NCBI GenBank assembly: GCA_030549335.1 | Contig: CM060194.1 | Location: 13,704,171-13,768,170, forward strand | Reading direction: 5' to 3' | DNA from: Pontederia crassipes | Taxonomy: Eukaryota > Streptophyta > Magnoliopsida > Commelinales > Pontederiaceae | DNA length: 64,000 bases | Part shown: positions 37,001 to 44,420 of the stretch, one piece after another | Layout of the letters: every line of letters starts with the position of its first letter | Position numbering within the stretch: the first letter of the stretch is position 1 | The notes under the pieces: generated by a model | Told to the model about the DNA's origin: nothing | Databases searched by the model: none | Seen by the model: only the letters and a program-made list of their open reading frames with translations | Program-made: the position numbers and the translations under genes

Positions 37001-40000
37001 AGCGTGTCCACCTGGTGTCCGTGATCTCTGTGCCATCAATTGGGCTCTCCTTTCCCCGGTGGGTGGGACGCATCATGGGCAGATAGATTGTGGAGGGTGG
37101 TCTTCATCATTTGCTATGGGCATGACTTGTCTTGGGAGTCCAGGAGCCCACTACCTCGTGGAGCCTCTTCCTTTTGGCAGGGCAGGGCGGCTATTCTCCC
37201 ATGGGCATATCTGTTCATGGTACCTTCTCTTGGCTCATGGGAGGCTCTCTTTTTTGTAGCAGGAGTCGCTGCCCAGCTGTTCCTTATCGGCAGCTTTTCC
37301 TGGCTATGGGCCCTGGCTATGCACCTTAGTGCGACTGTGGTAGAAACATGGTCGGAGGCCGGTGGCCCGGGCATTGGCTCTTGGACCCCCCTTTTTCAGT
37401 TCTCCGCTTTCATATCAGCGTTTCTCGGAATTCCTAGCACTGCTTCAGACAGTGACCCCATTCCACCTGAATCCCTCCAGGTCTGACGTGTGGGTTTGGA
37501 TCTTGGAGTCCTCAGCTTGTAGCCTCTACTTCCACCTTCTTCTCGCCCCTTCATCCTAAGACGCATTCGGGGTAGACTGCAGATTCATACGGCGCACTCG
37601 GGTGCTGTTGGAAGATTGAAAGTGAAGATCTTTGTTTGGTTTATGCGGCGAGATAAGCTCCCCACCTGAGTTTATAGGTCAAGATGGGGGCCTCATGTGG
37701 ACACTTCTTGCCCTTTCTGTGACAAGGCAGAGGAGGACATTGACCATATTTTCTTTTGCTGCACAGTTTCCCGGAAGTTTTGGTCATAGATGGACACATG
37801 GCCTTGTTGGGTGCACCTCCCTCTGAAGCAGAAACATTTTGGCAGTCACTCCGCACGTGCGCTAGGCAGCGGAGAGCACTACTAGCATCTTTTTCGGCCG
37901 GTATCTATATCTTGGCTTCAGCATAACCGGATTGCTTCATTTCTTCTCTTTTTTTGAGGGGACTTCCTTTCTTCTCTGGGAGTGGGGTTTTGGTTAGTTG
38001 TTGCAACAACAACAAAGCCTTTTCCCACTAGGTGGGGTCGGCTACATGGAACATACGACGTCATTCCGCAAATTCCTGTTGCATGCTCTCTTTTTTTTTA
38101 CACTCTCTTCTTGAGAGCTTACACTTGTATATACATGGATGACAATCACAAATTCCTGTTGCCATCCTTTCTTCTTTCTTCTCTCAAAAAAATTACTTAT
38201 CAAAGGAGCATGTAAGTAAGATCTAATCCCAAACCTTGTGCTCATATTTTTCATACCACAAGAAATGGTAACTCATGTTCTTCGTAGTATCTTATACTCC
38301 TCTTGTCTTCTCTAGAATATTCTGGTGCAACAAGGAGAGAAAAAATACAAGAGAATAGTTTTGAGTATTCTCAACTTCCACTGGAGGATATGTCAGCCAC
38401 TAGATCAATATCTTGAGTAGTCTTCCCTCTCATTTATCCTTCTTTCCTTAACCAAAATCAAGATTACCTTGTAAAGTTCAGTGATACATGTGGATACATA
38501 AATGAAAAACAGTACACTCCATGTCGAACGTGCAAACTGTCCCATACAGCTGAAAATGAAGCATGAGAAGAGGAAGGACTAAGTCCTTTATTCAAACAAA
38601 TGATTTTATTAAAGAACAGGATATTAGAAGGAAATCTCAAGCACATGAAAACAGTATTTCTTACATTACTGAAGTGTTTCATTATATGCAATTCAATGAT
38701 CCTTTTTTAACATACAATGTATGTAGATATTAATTTCATCATAAACGTTTTGCATGATATATCTACTTTGAAGACTGATAACAAGTTGATTATTAAAATG
38801 TTTGTGCACTGAGGTTCTAGATGATGAGGTCTAGCAGAAAGAAGAATAAACAATACCTGATCAAGAAGCAAAGAGAGAAGTTGATCAGCATGCTCCTTTG
38901 ACAAACCTTTCTCTGGAAATATCTGCAACTTCGGGCACTTGTGAGGATACCCAGGTAAGCATCTGACGTTTAAAATACTAACAAAATTAGAAATTGCAAA
39001 AAAAATGTCAAAGGGAGAGCAATATATAGCCAAAATTACCTTACTAAAAGACGAGCCGAAACATTGAGATCTTCAAAGCCCATGTCATTTGAGTGAGGCC
39101 TATTCATAATTTCATGACCAGTGTTAAGAAAGGAGAAGAGGTCAACGTTATTTTAGTTCTTTCTTTCTCTATGAGAAGCATTATTGCAGTTAATACGATA
39201 GCAGGCTACTAAAGAAAGAATTACCTCAGGCTTAAAGAAAATTGAGTATGAGGATGTTCGGTGACAATTTCAAAATCTTCTCCAAAAATAGCAGCTCTGG
39301 ACAAGGAAACAAGGTGTGTCAAATCAGTTCAGCAATCAAAAGTACATGAATATACAGGAATCAATTCTTAGAATAACTAAATAATGCCCTTGTTCAACTT
39401 AAATGAAGCAAATATTATCTTATTTTACTTGGCTTCCAAATATTATGTTTTTTAGGCGGTAACTATCTTTTTAAGAGCCAGTAATTACCATTGCCTCGAC
39501 ATATGGAGAAGAGGCTTTCTCAAAAAAATATATGGAGATGAGAGCTTGCATATTTTGTAACACCCCTGTTAAAATGGGGGCCCAATTAAGCCAAAAGCCC
39601 AAACCCCAAATTTTAAGCCCAAGTATAAATACTAAAAGTGAGCCCTAGTAAACCCTTTTTCTTTAAACCATCCCCCAAAAGGTCACCAGATGCCTTAATC
39701 CATCCACATCATGGCAAAAACAGAAGGAAAACTTAGAGAATAGCTGCTGCAACAGGTAGAAGAAGATAAGGAACCAGTTGGGCAACAAAGTAAAGAAGAA
39801 GCACAAGAAAGGAGGAAATAAAGGAGCTAGGAGTTAGGGTTCCAACTTCGATCCTAAGGTATGTAGAGGAGATCCTTCCCCATTCTTCGCCTCATTGAAT
39901 CTTGTGTTTGGATTGAGGAGTTAGGAAACAATTAGTTTCTAATATGTTGAGACTAGGGACTCTTGCATCAGATTAGGGATGCATTGTTCAATTACGCTCT

Positions 40001-42881
40001 TACTGTTGGATTAAATGAATTATGCTTCTTGTGATTTGGCCTTATAGTCCATGTCAATTGAACTCTATCATGCTTAAATTGTGTCTTATTATGCAAATTT
40101 TTTGTTGAAGTACAGCTTATTGGATTGAATGAGTCTGGTTGAAATGGATTTGGAAACAATCGAACAGAGTCTACTGTAACTAAGTTTCATACAGCCCCTA
40201 TCGCCTTGCTATAGTCATAGTGAGACACTACGCATAGGATTCTCAACCTTAGCGATTGAGGGTCCATCGTTATGATTGGGCATTATGGCCATAGTGCACA
40301 ATACGTGACAGTGTTGCAGAGAAACAAAAATGCAATCTTTTAAAGAAGCCTAAGGTTGGACCATAATGCACCCGTCCTAACCATAGAGGCTCAAGTTCAA
40401 CTGTAACGGGCCAAGTGGGGGATTTATATGTTGTTAATTGATTATTATTCAATTATGAGAAGAGAAAGGACAACTAGCAAGGAGGTAGTCATCCAAGGTT
40501 TTATTAATGAGATATCAGATTACAAGCCAAAACATAAAAGCATAGCAAAAATTCCACCAATACATCACTCTCCTACATTACATGTATTTCCTCCAGTCCC
40601 CATATATTGCCTTTGCATGTTGTCCCACATTCTCCGCATAGGCACGGCTACCCTGAAAGATAGTTGCATTCCTTTGTAGCCAAATGGCCCAGATGAAAGC
40701 CAATATGCAAATGCTTAAGATTATTTTCTGTTGATGTGATGTATTGTTCTAATTTAGGAAACACTTGCATGGACAGTCATAACATAGGTTAAAAATGCCA
40801 CATGTATTGTTTGTAAGGATGTATGGATGATTATTAGTTAAAAGAGGGATTGATAGAAAGTTCTGTTACCATCAAAGGAGACTAAGTCCACATTTAATGT
40901 GTAAATCTCATGGGGACTAAATCCACACAAATATTGGTGTGTCGGTTTTAAAAGAACTAAGTCTACACTTGGTGTATCAGTTCTAAGGAGGGTAAAAGGA
41001 TGACCTTATGATCTTACCTAATCATCCGGAGAACAACTTTCTCCACCAATCAAACTCTTAAGAAAGAAAATAAAAGATGATGAAATCAAAAAGAGTACTT
41101 CAAAAGATGTGATAAAAAGCAAAGTAATGACATAAACATAATTGTGATGATATGAATTGTGTATACATTACAAAGAATGCAATTGATTGTATTTTCCATT
41201 ACATATGTAGCCATGTGTTAAAGAACACAAGCTCATAATGTGCCTTAAAGCTATTTTTTTACATGATATGAAAATTGTCATCTTGTCATGAATTGTGTGT
41301 ATGCAATGCCGTATAAAGTGCATGATGTTAACCATAGCATGCATAAATTATGTTTGATACTATGATAATGTTATTGAATATGCCATGTCATGTGGATATC
41401 ATGATTTATGTCCTTGCACGTGTGCGCTACATACTCTAATTTGGATATTCTTCTATGTATCCTGAGAATCATTGCAGGTAAAGAGACCTAGGCTTGGCGG
41501 TGGCATTGCTCATGACGAAATATTGCACATGTGAAGCATGGATCCATATGTCTTAGGTCTCCTATCCTATGTCTTTTATGTTATGATATGGAACTCTTGC
41601 GTCGAGTTCAAGCTATGTACAGCCTAAGGGCCTTAAAGTTGCAAACTTAATTTTGGAGGTGTTACATATTTAGACAAGAGCTCAATCTATCTAGCATCTT
41701 TTTCACATAGGTCACATATCATGTTCTTCACTTGTCAGAGGAAGAAAAGCAATCGCCTAGTTACATTTGCTACTTGATCCCTTCTCAAAAAAAAAAAATT
41801 GCTACTTGATTACGTATCAAACTAAATATTTCCAAGACAATGATGACAAAAATTTGATGAGCAGAGATCCCATTATTTATAAAACTATATATATGTTTGT
41901 ATTTATATAAATTTTTAGTCTTTTAACATTAACTAAAGAGGAGCCCCCCACCCCCCCCCCCAAAAAAAAAAACAAAATAAAACAAAATTTAAGCCACAAG
42001 TCAGTAACAACAACAACAACAACAACAAAGCCTTATCCCACTAGGTGGGGTCGGCTAAAGTCAGTAAGCAATATAATATTTAATATTTTTAAGAATTTTG
42101 TATTGATTAACTACTAATAATTACTTGTTTTTATAATCTATTCTGGCTCCTCCTTGAAAATTTTCAAGCATCTTCGGCGGAAACATTTGTTTGAGAATTT
42201 ATAGACGCTTATCTTTCTCACAACTACATGTATATATATTGACACTTTTAAGGCAGCATGAACATGGTATTCTTGCTGCCTCAATCTTGATGCAAAAACC
42301 ATGAAGATACGAATAACTGTAAATATACAAATTCTAACATCATTTTCCTGAATTTTAGAACTTCGAATAGAGGATTTAAGTGCGTTGATTCCAGGGCCTA
42401 TTTGAGTGTTATGAATTTCAAACCAAGGATTTAAGGTGCACTTATCACAAGGTCTCATGCATTTGAGCACCGGTATTGATGGAAAACAAAAATAAGCACT
42501 AACGAGAGGCACAAATCTCGTTCACCATCCAATCTGAATGAATTTAGAAGTCAAGGATTTAACCGTTCGATGTGCCAACAGCTTGCTGGCTCAAAGAGCC
42601 AACCAGAAAAAATTCTCGGTCGTTATTCTAAACCAATCGAAGTGCTCAAATTTCATTCTTTTTTTTTTTCTCAAGCAATGTGGTCAACCCTCTCATATAC
42701 ATATAGATTACTCTAATCTCTAGAGCGAATAAGAATCACGGAGAACTCACAGCGCCGTCGTTTCCTCCAACAGAACGTCCCGATCATCCTCGATGCCGGC
42801 AGAGCCGTCCTTTGATGGCGCCCTCCCTCTGCTTCTCACACCACCAGCTCGTTTCTTCTTCTTCTTGGAATTATGCCCCAT
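7053..42881 (-). CDS. GCN2: eIF2alpha kinase GCN2, N-terminal 16 exons (3' part outside window)
   Basis: Cytosolic kinase that senses uncharged tRNA and phosphorylates eIF2alpha. Exons read by me: 42751-42881, 39225-39296, 39040-39099, 38857-38962, 32205-32309, 31458-31928, 27530-27652, 27372-27458, 27104-27190, 26911-27022, 20840-20957, 19661-19715, 15456-15619, 14702-14889, 7975-8123, 7053-7302. All junctions are GT-AG and keep one open frame of 2278 nt. Start ATG 42881 has G at -3 and +4 and is followed by a Lys-rich [10 protein letters not shown], as in plant GCN2. The RWD domain covers about residues 40-155 ([15 protein letters not shown]). The kinase domain starts near 441: glycine loop GRGGFG (452-457), Lys474 in [14 protein letters not shown] with Asp605, DFG with Asp623, then GTYFYTAPE. 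The last exon ends in phase 1 near the end of the kinase domain. The remaining roughly 480 residues (HisRS-like and C-terminal domains, judged from Arabidopsis length) lie to the left. No frameshift or stop was seen, so the gene looks functional. Exon edges are inferred from sequence and family similarity. Confidence 0.93.
8594..8632 (-). mobile_element. Au SINE 3' tail fragment
   Basis: Contains AGCCTTATCCCACTAGGTGG, the Au SINE 3' signature in reverse complement with its (TTG)n tail. Flanked by AGGCAATAAC (8588-8597) and AGGCAACAAC (8633-8642), a likely target-site duplication. Only the last 35-40 bp are present. Sense to GCN2, intron 14. Confidence 0.75.
9065..11289 (-). mobile_element. 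LINE remnant (ORF2 3' part), interrupted by an LTR element
   Basis: T-rich left end, then the same 3' region as the 1316-4923 LINE. Decayed minus-strand frames include [11 protein letters not shown] near 10370, [16 protein letters not shown] near 10800 and [15 protein letters not shown] sequence near 11100. Many stops. At 11290 it is cut by an LTR retrotransposon. GC-rich sequence continues on the far side (13141-14215). It lies in GCN2 intron 14 in the sense direction. Confidence 0.8.
11290..11629 (+). repeat. 5' LTR of the short LTR element
   Basis: Direct repeat partner of 12802-13140. Contains a probable TATA region (CTATAAATAGGGCC near 11458) and the internal near-repeat TTGGAGGCTTG...CCTCGAAGTG, twice. 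Confidence 0.85.
12095..12532 (+). pseudogene. Gag-like remnant inside the short LTR element
   Basis: 145-codon open stretch beginning [19 protein letters not shown]. It resembles the middle of a retrotransposon gag but has no zinc knuckle, and the surrounding frame is broken. Function is not claimed. Confidence 0.55.
12802..13140 (+). repeat. 3' LTR of the short LTR element
   Basis: Matches the 5' LTR over its full length with roughly a dozen substitutions. Preceded by the polypurine tract at about 12788-12801. Confidence 0.85.
13141..14215 (-). mobile_element. GC-rich decayed sequence, probable 5'/ORF1 part of the flanking LINE
   Basis: A sharply GC-rich block in an AT-rich intron. Minus-strand frames are Pro/Ser/Arg-rich (for example [13 protein letters not shown] and a 144-codon stretch ending at 13786), like the Pro-rich linker of plant LINE ORF1. 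It directly follows the LTR insertion, so it is probably the continuation of the 9065-11289 LINE with the endonuclease region lost. Identity is inferred. Confidence 0.5.
14216..14502. other. GCN2 intron 14 filler (nothing recognised)
   Basis: AT-rich intronic sequence between the GC-rich LINE remnant and the inverted repeat. No coding or element signal seen. Confidence 0.5.
14503..14616. repeat. Perfect inverted repeat: 53-nt arms, 8-nt loop
   Basis: Arm 14503-14555 and arm 14564-14616 are exact reverse complements (53 of 53), separated by TCATTGGT. It sits 85 nt downstream of the GCN2 exon 14 donor, in intron 14, so the pre-mRNA would form a long hairpin. It does not look like a known MITE terminus and no target duplication is obvious. 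Confidence 0.95.
15743..15770 (+). mobile_element. LINE tail-only insertion (28 nt)
   Basis: The insert ends CTCCTCAAAAAAAAA, like the LINE 3' ends elsewhere in the window. It is flanked by identical 16-bp copies of ATAAGCATAATAAAAT (15727-15742, 15771-15786). GCN2 intron 12. Confidence 0.85.
16342..17149 (-). mobile_element. 5'-truncated non-LTR retroelement, second family
   Basis: Exact 17-bp duplication TCATCCTTTCAGTTTTT at 16325-16341 and 17150-17166, with the T run (poly(A) tail) at the left. The tail reads AGAAAGGACTACTAGCAAG, different from the main LINE family and shared with 40455-40740. Minus-strand frames are broken (for example [18 protein letters not shown] near 16700) and I could not assign a domain. 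GCN2 intron 12. Confidence 0.85.
17265..18525 (+). mobile_element. LINE fragment: endonuclease end to RT fingers
   Basis: Plus-strand frames read [20 protein letters not shown] and [13 protein letters not shown] (endonuclease C-terminus), then [23 protein letters not shown] and [20 protein letters not shown] (RT). Frameshifts are frequent. Both ends are truncated. Antisense to GCN2, intron 12. Confidence 0.85.
18870..19062 (-). mobile_element. Au SINE, full-length copy
   Basis: 193 bp in minus orientation with a (TTG)n tail (CAACAA on plus), the AGCCTTATCCCACTAGGTGG block and the 5' part with CCTCCTCCTTTATCCGGGCT. Exact 19-bp duplication TAAATATAAGTAATATATA at 18851-18869 and 19063-19081. 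GCN2 intron 12, sense. Confidence 0.92.
19082..19660. other. GCN2 intron 12, AT-rich part
   Basis: AT-rich with TATATA runs and a short direct duplication of the AATTCTGATAAAGAAGAACA type near 19480-19560. No gene or element recognised. Confidence 0.5.
19716..20839. other. GCN2 intron 11
   Basis: AT-rich. It contains T runs at about 19855-19865, 19901-19917 and 19985-19996, each followed by GA-rich sequence that resembles minus-strand LINE tails. They are short and I could not prove target duplications. Nothing else recognised. Confidence 0.5.
21000..21012 (-). mobile_element. LINE tail-only insertion (13 nt)
   Basis: TTTTTTGAGAGGA lies between identical 16-bp copies of ACTAACACAGAACTAT (20984-20999, 21013-21028). 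In minus orientation it reads TCCTCTCAAAAAA, the LINE terminus. GCN2 intron 10, about 40 bp upstream of exon 11. Confidence 0.85.
21029..21595. other. GCN2 intron 10, unassigned
   Basis: A minus-strand open stretch at 21280-21483 (contains [13 protein letters not shown]) looks like a decayed mobile-element protein, but I cannot place it. No other signal. Confidence 0.4.
21596..22790 (+). mobile_element. LINE 3' half, antisense in GCN2 intron 10
   Basis: Starts within the RT thumb ([20 protein letters not shown]), continues through LSDQRFFELLELLN and the zf-RVT motif ([30 protein letters not shown]) and ends in ATCATCCTTTTGCCCCTC followed by an A run near 22790. Frameshifted throughout. Confidence 0.85.
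22791..23300. other. GCN2 intron 10, unassigned
   Basis: Moderately GC-balanced sequence. The open stretch at 22984-23208 has no recognisable domain. No repeat boundary found. Confidence 0.4.
23305..23400 (+). mobile_element. LINE endonuclease C-terminal scrap, plus orientation
   Basis: Reads [19 protein letters not shown] then SFSDHN, closely matching the same motif in the 17265 LINE. It directly abuts a minus-strand LINE segment, so two LINE pieces meet here in opposite orientation. Confidence 0.7.
24565..25462 (-). mobile_element. Inner LINE 3' end nested in the LINE above
   Basis: 898 bp flanked by CCTTCACT at 24557-24564 and 25463-25470. T-rich left tail, zf-RVT remnants ([17 protein letters not shown] near 24980) and the upstream LALRSRISA region. 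5'-truncated. Confidence 0.85.
24603..24624 (-). mobile_element. LINE tail-only insertion inside the inner LINE
   Basis: 22 nt containing TTTTTTTTGAGAA, between 14-bp copies of ACCAGGTTTTATAT (24589-24602, 24625-24638). It gives a third nesting level at this locus. Confidence 0.75.
25801..26670 (-). mobile_element. Older decayed LINE RT segment
   Basis: Equivalent to about 2400-3150 of the first LINE, in the same orientation but more diverged. The frame at 26417-26656 begins [14 protein letters not shown] and contains LLFIEGSV (the region after YADD). No clear ends. GCN2 intron 10. Confidence 0.7.
27211..27326 (-). mobile_element. Au SINE, 3'-truncated, inside 181-bp GCN2 intron 8
   Basis: About 116 bp matching the 5' part of the 18870 copy (GGGGCCTAACACAACCCTCC, TATCCGGGCTTGGGACC). 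It lacks the (TTG)n tail. Intron 8 spans only 27191-27371, so the SINE is almost two thirds of it. Sense to the gene. Confidence 0.88.
27653..28142. other. GCN2 intron 6, part next to exon 7
   Basis: AT-rich intron. Overlapping short open frames on both strands at 27925-28257 have no recognisable domain. Nothing else seen. Confidence 0.45.
28650..29307 (+). repeat. 329-bp tandem duplication within the LINE
   Basis: Units 28650-28978 and 28979-29307 are nearly identical. Both include the knuckle sequence CLKCLGIS and the junction to the RT thumb. The deletion junction lies inside the unit, so the deletion came first. Confidence 0.88.
29379..29528 (+). repeat. Short tandem duplication in the same LINE (about 72-76 bp units)
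   Basis: CAGCTCCCTACCTATCACCT through CTCGAGGGTGGACCCC occurs twice in a row, with a few differences. Confidence 0.8.
31013..31164 (-). mobile_element. Au SINE, 5'-truncated with internal deletion
   Basis: Long CAA run, then TTATCCCACTAGGTGGGGTC and the GGGGCCTAACACAACCCTCC block. It lacks the CATTCCGCTCTATTTCGTTG segment present in the 18870 copy. GCN2 intron 6, sense. Confidence 0.85.
32530..32815 (-). mobile_element. LINE-like 3' end, diverged family
   Basis: Minus-strand frame with [20 protein letters not shown] and the usual 3' arrangement (GAAGCCATATGGCTCATGAG, the WLQ-type end). Left end AT-rich. GCN2 intron 4. Boundaries approximate. Confidence 0.55.
32835..33125 (+). mobile_element. 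LINE 3' fragment (zf-RVT end), plus orientation
   Basis: Frame reads [38 protein letters not shown] and GEMSC, equivalent to 30430-30640 of the LINE above. It meets the minus-strand fragment at about 32820. Confidence 0.75.
33126..34035. other. GCN2 intron 4, unassigned, possibly LTR remnants
   Basis: No domain found. The stretch 33233-33415 is open on plus but has no recognisable product. The composition (GAGAGAGAAGTCGGC, many short C/T tracts) hints at old LTR material. No paired terminus found. Confidence 0.35.
34036..36180 (-). mobile_element. LINE, 5'-truncated, sense in GCN2 intron 4
   Basis: T-rich left tail, then the full 3' half: zf-RVT and [18 protein letters not shown] region near 34850, thumb ([20 protein letters not shown] near 35240), [16 protein letters not shown] near 35550, and RT fingers to 36180. 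Frames at 34661-35032 and 35265-35588 are long, so this copy is less decayed than most. A small triplication of GTCTCAGAGGCGATGG lies at about 35957-36027. Confidence 0.85.
36181..36789. other. GCN2 intron 4, unassigned
   Basis: AT-rich. Contains a short palindromic-looking CTCCTAGGATCGGAGTCCTA near 36521. No coding or repeat assignment. Confidence 0.4.
36805..38194 (+). mobile_element. LINE 3' half, antisense in GCN2 intron 4
   Basis: Imperfect duplication ACTAATCAAAAGAGC (36790-36804) / ACTTATCAAAGGAGC (38195-38209). Frames include [31 protein letters not shown] and [22 protein letters not shown] zf-RVT. The 3' end is TTCTTCTCTCAAAAAAA. An Au SINE is nested near the 3' end. Confidence 0.85.
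38006..38076 (-). mobile_element. Au SINE 3' fragment nested in the LINE
   Basis: CAACAACAACAAAGCC and CACTAGGTGGGGTCGGCTAC up to CGACGTCATTCCGC. Flanked by TGTTGCA (37999-38005, 38077-38083). 5'-truncated, about 70 bp. Confidence 0.8.
38210..38856. other. GCN2 intron 4, part next to exon 4
   Basis: AT-rich intron sequence. No element or reading frame of interest seen. Confidence 0.5.
39510..39529 (+). mobile_element. Probable LINE tail-only insertion (20 nt)
   Basis: AGAGGCTTTCTCAAAAAAAT between 9-bp copies of ATATGGAGA (39501-39509, 39530-39538). The short duplication makes this the least certain of the set. GCN2 intron 1. Confidence 0.6.
39556..41666 (+). mobile_element. Solo LTR, 2.1 kb, in GCN2 intron 1
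   Basis: Starts TGTAACACCCC and ends GGAGGTGTTACA, with an exact 5-bp duplication TATTT at 39551-39555 and 41667-41671. These are the hallmarks of an LTR left after recombination. No internal coding region. A LINE tail of the second family lies inside it. Strand not certain. Confidence 0.8.
40455..40740 (-). mobile_element. Second-family LINE 3' end inside the solo LTR
   Basis: GAAAGGACAACTAGCAAGGA and GGTAGTCATCCAAGG match the tail of the 16342-17149 element. It continues to GTAGCCAAATGGCCCAGATG. Ends approximate. Confidence 0.7.
41779..41798 (+). mobile_element. LINE tail-only insertion (20 nt)
   Basis: CCCTTCTC followed by 12 A, flanked by 12-bp copies of TTGCTACTTGAT (41767-41778, 41799-41810). 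GCN2 intron 1. Confidence 0.82.
41811..42750. other. GCN2 intron 1, remainder
   Basis: AT-rich DNA with a C/A homopolymer patch at 41945-41973. Apart from the SINE above nothing was recognised. A minus-strand frame ending at 42138 was considered as an exon and dismissed. Confidence 0.5.
42008..42057 (-). mobile_element. Au SINE tail-only copy (about 50 bp)
   Basis: CAA run plus AGCCTTATCCCACTAGGTGG and GGTCGGCTA, flanked by AAGTCAGTAA (41998-42007, 42058-42067). Severely 5'-truncated. GCN2 intron 1, sense. Confidence 0.88.
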
Positions 42882-42884
42882 CTC

Positions 42885-42917
42885 TTACCACCCTGTCTCC
42901 TCCCCCAAGTCCTCCAT
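42885..42917 (-). promoter_or_regulatory. 10-codon upstream ORF just before the GCN2 start
   Basis: An ATG at 42917 opens MEDLGEETGW and stops with TAA three bases before the GCN2 ATG. The same frame is open upstream to another ATG at 43298, so a longer uORF is possible if transcription starts beyond it. The transcription start is unknown, so presence in the mRNA is inferred. Confidence 0.45.
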
Positions 42918-43430
42918 GACCCGAAAAAGCTGGACCCTGTGGAAATCAACCGCCACCTCCACCGAGTTCCAACTTTTTTTCCTTCCTCCACAGACGAACT
43001 GAAAGCAGAACACAAGAAGGCAAACCACGGCTCCTTGCGAGCTCGGATGTTGAATAGATAGCAAAAGTGAAGAAGCGAAGCCCAAAAAACTGGGATTTCG
43101 CGCTCGAATTCTTCGAGATTCAATCGATTCAGAGCCCGTCGGAGCAGATGCTTGAAGATGGATCGATCGATCAAAATCCAAAGCGAACTTGGACTGAAAG
43201 TTGGGAGACAGGACGGATCGACCGATGAAAGATACGAAAGAGAAGGCGGAGGAAGGAAACAGTAATCGTGTGTCATAAGACGAGATCTTTATCGCCAAGA
43301 CGGCAGCTTTTCGAAAACCTCGTCAAGGTTTTACCCAAAAAAACACGTTAAGGTCTGTACGGTTTTCCGGTAAGACAAATGCCGGCTCGAGTCGCGGTCT
43401 CCACCCGGTACGGTTTAGCATATCGGCCAT

Positions 43431-43472
43431 TGGGCTCCATTGGACAAGAGAGCCCAAGTCGTACATCGCCCA
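43431..43472 (-). promoter_or_regulatory. Cluster of TGGGC/GCCCA (site II-like) boxes upstream of GCN2
   Basis: TGGGCT at 43431-43436, AGCCCA at 43451-43456 and GCCCA at 43468-43472 lie about 550-590 bp upstream of the GCN2 start codon. TGGGCC/T site II elements are common in promoters of plant housekeeping and translation genes. Their role here is inferred from position only. No convincing TATA box was assigned. Confidence 0.35.
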
Positions 43473-44420
43473 AATCCGAATTTTGTATTTATGCGTTTGC
43501 CAAAAATAATAAATAAATATCTAAATAGTGAGGCAAATTGGATCAAGATGCTGAAATTTATTTTCAATTTCTCTTTTTCCTAGCAGGAGTGATGGAAAAA
43601 ATAACAATGAGACAAATTTTAGGTTTGAAAGATAGTTTTCTTTTTCATATTGCAAACGAGATAAAAACTTAATATTAATTTGTTCAATAGAGTATCAATA
43701 TCACAACATTGATATTAAAATTAATATATATATATGGGAAAGGTTTAGTGAGCCCAACAGCCACCAAATACTTAATACCACTTCACAAATTCTTAATGTC
43801 GCTCTAAATTTTTTATTTTATCTTTTGTTTAATTTTAATTTATCTTCTCTCACCTTTTCAATTCTAGTTGCCACTTGTTCACTCAACTTTTTTCTCTATT
43901 GTCTCTCTTCCCTATGTTATATTTTATTTTTTCATGATAAAAATATAATTCTAATATATATAATATGAGATATCATATATACATATAAATTTAATTAATA
44001 TGAAAACTATAATTACATCATATATATATAATGCTCAAAATTATATGAAATAAACTGAAAATAAAGATAATGAAAATAAAAATAAATTACTATATATAAA
44101 AAAGTGAAAGTTTTACATATATTGATTATCAGTGAACTTTTTCATAATTTTTTATGAGCTATTTTTTCTTAATTTTAAAAATTGCTTTATATGTATATTA
44201 CAATATATTATATTAATTTAATATGTATTTAATCTCATGTTGTACAAAGTTGAGTCCACGAGATAGACAATGAGACAAATACATAAAAATACTAATATAT
44301 TAAATTAATATAAATTGGGTGGAGTATGAAGATACAAGAGAATATATTGAGAATATTTAAAGCTTAAATTAAAAAAGCAGGTAATAAGATAAGAAAAAAG
44401 ATATGATATTATGGTAATGA

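Larger units (their letters stand above)
42882..43735. promoter_or_regulatory. GCN2: GCN2 5' leader and proximal upstream region
   Basis: About 400 bp next to the start codon are less AT-rich, carry alternative open frames on the minus strand and probably include the 5' UTR. The site II-like cluster lies near 43450. Beyond 43500 the DNA becomes AT-rich repeat. Confidence 0.45.

Noticed and set aside
42138..42512. 124-codon minus-strand frame as GCN2 exon 2
   Set aside because: It has no RWD similarity. The exon at 39225-39296 ([19 protein letters not shown]) joins exon 1 in frame and fits the family.
7053..42881. GCN2 as a pseudogene because of its many insertions
   Set aside because: All sixteen exons keep frame and motifs, and every intron has GT-AG ends. 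All insertions are intronic.
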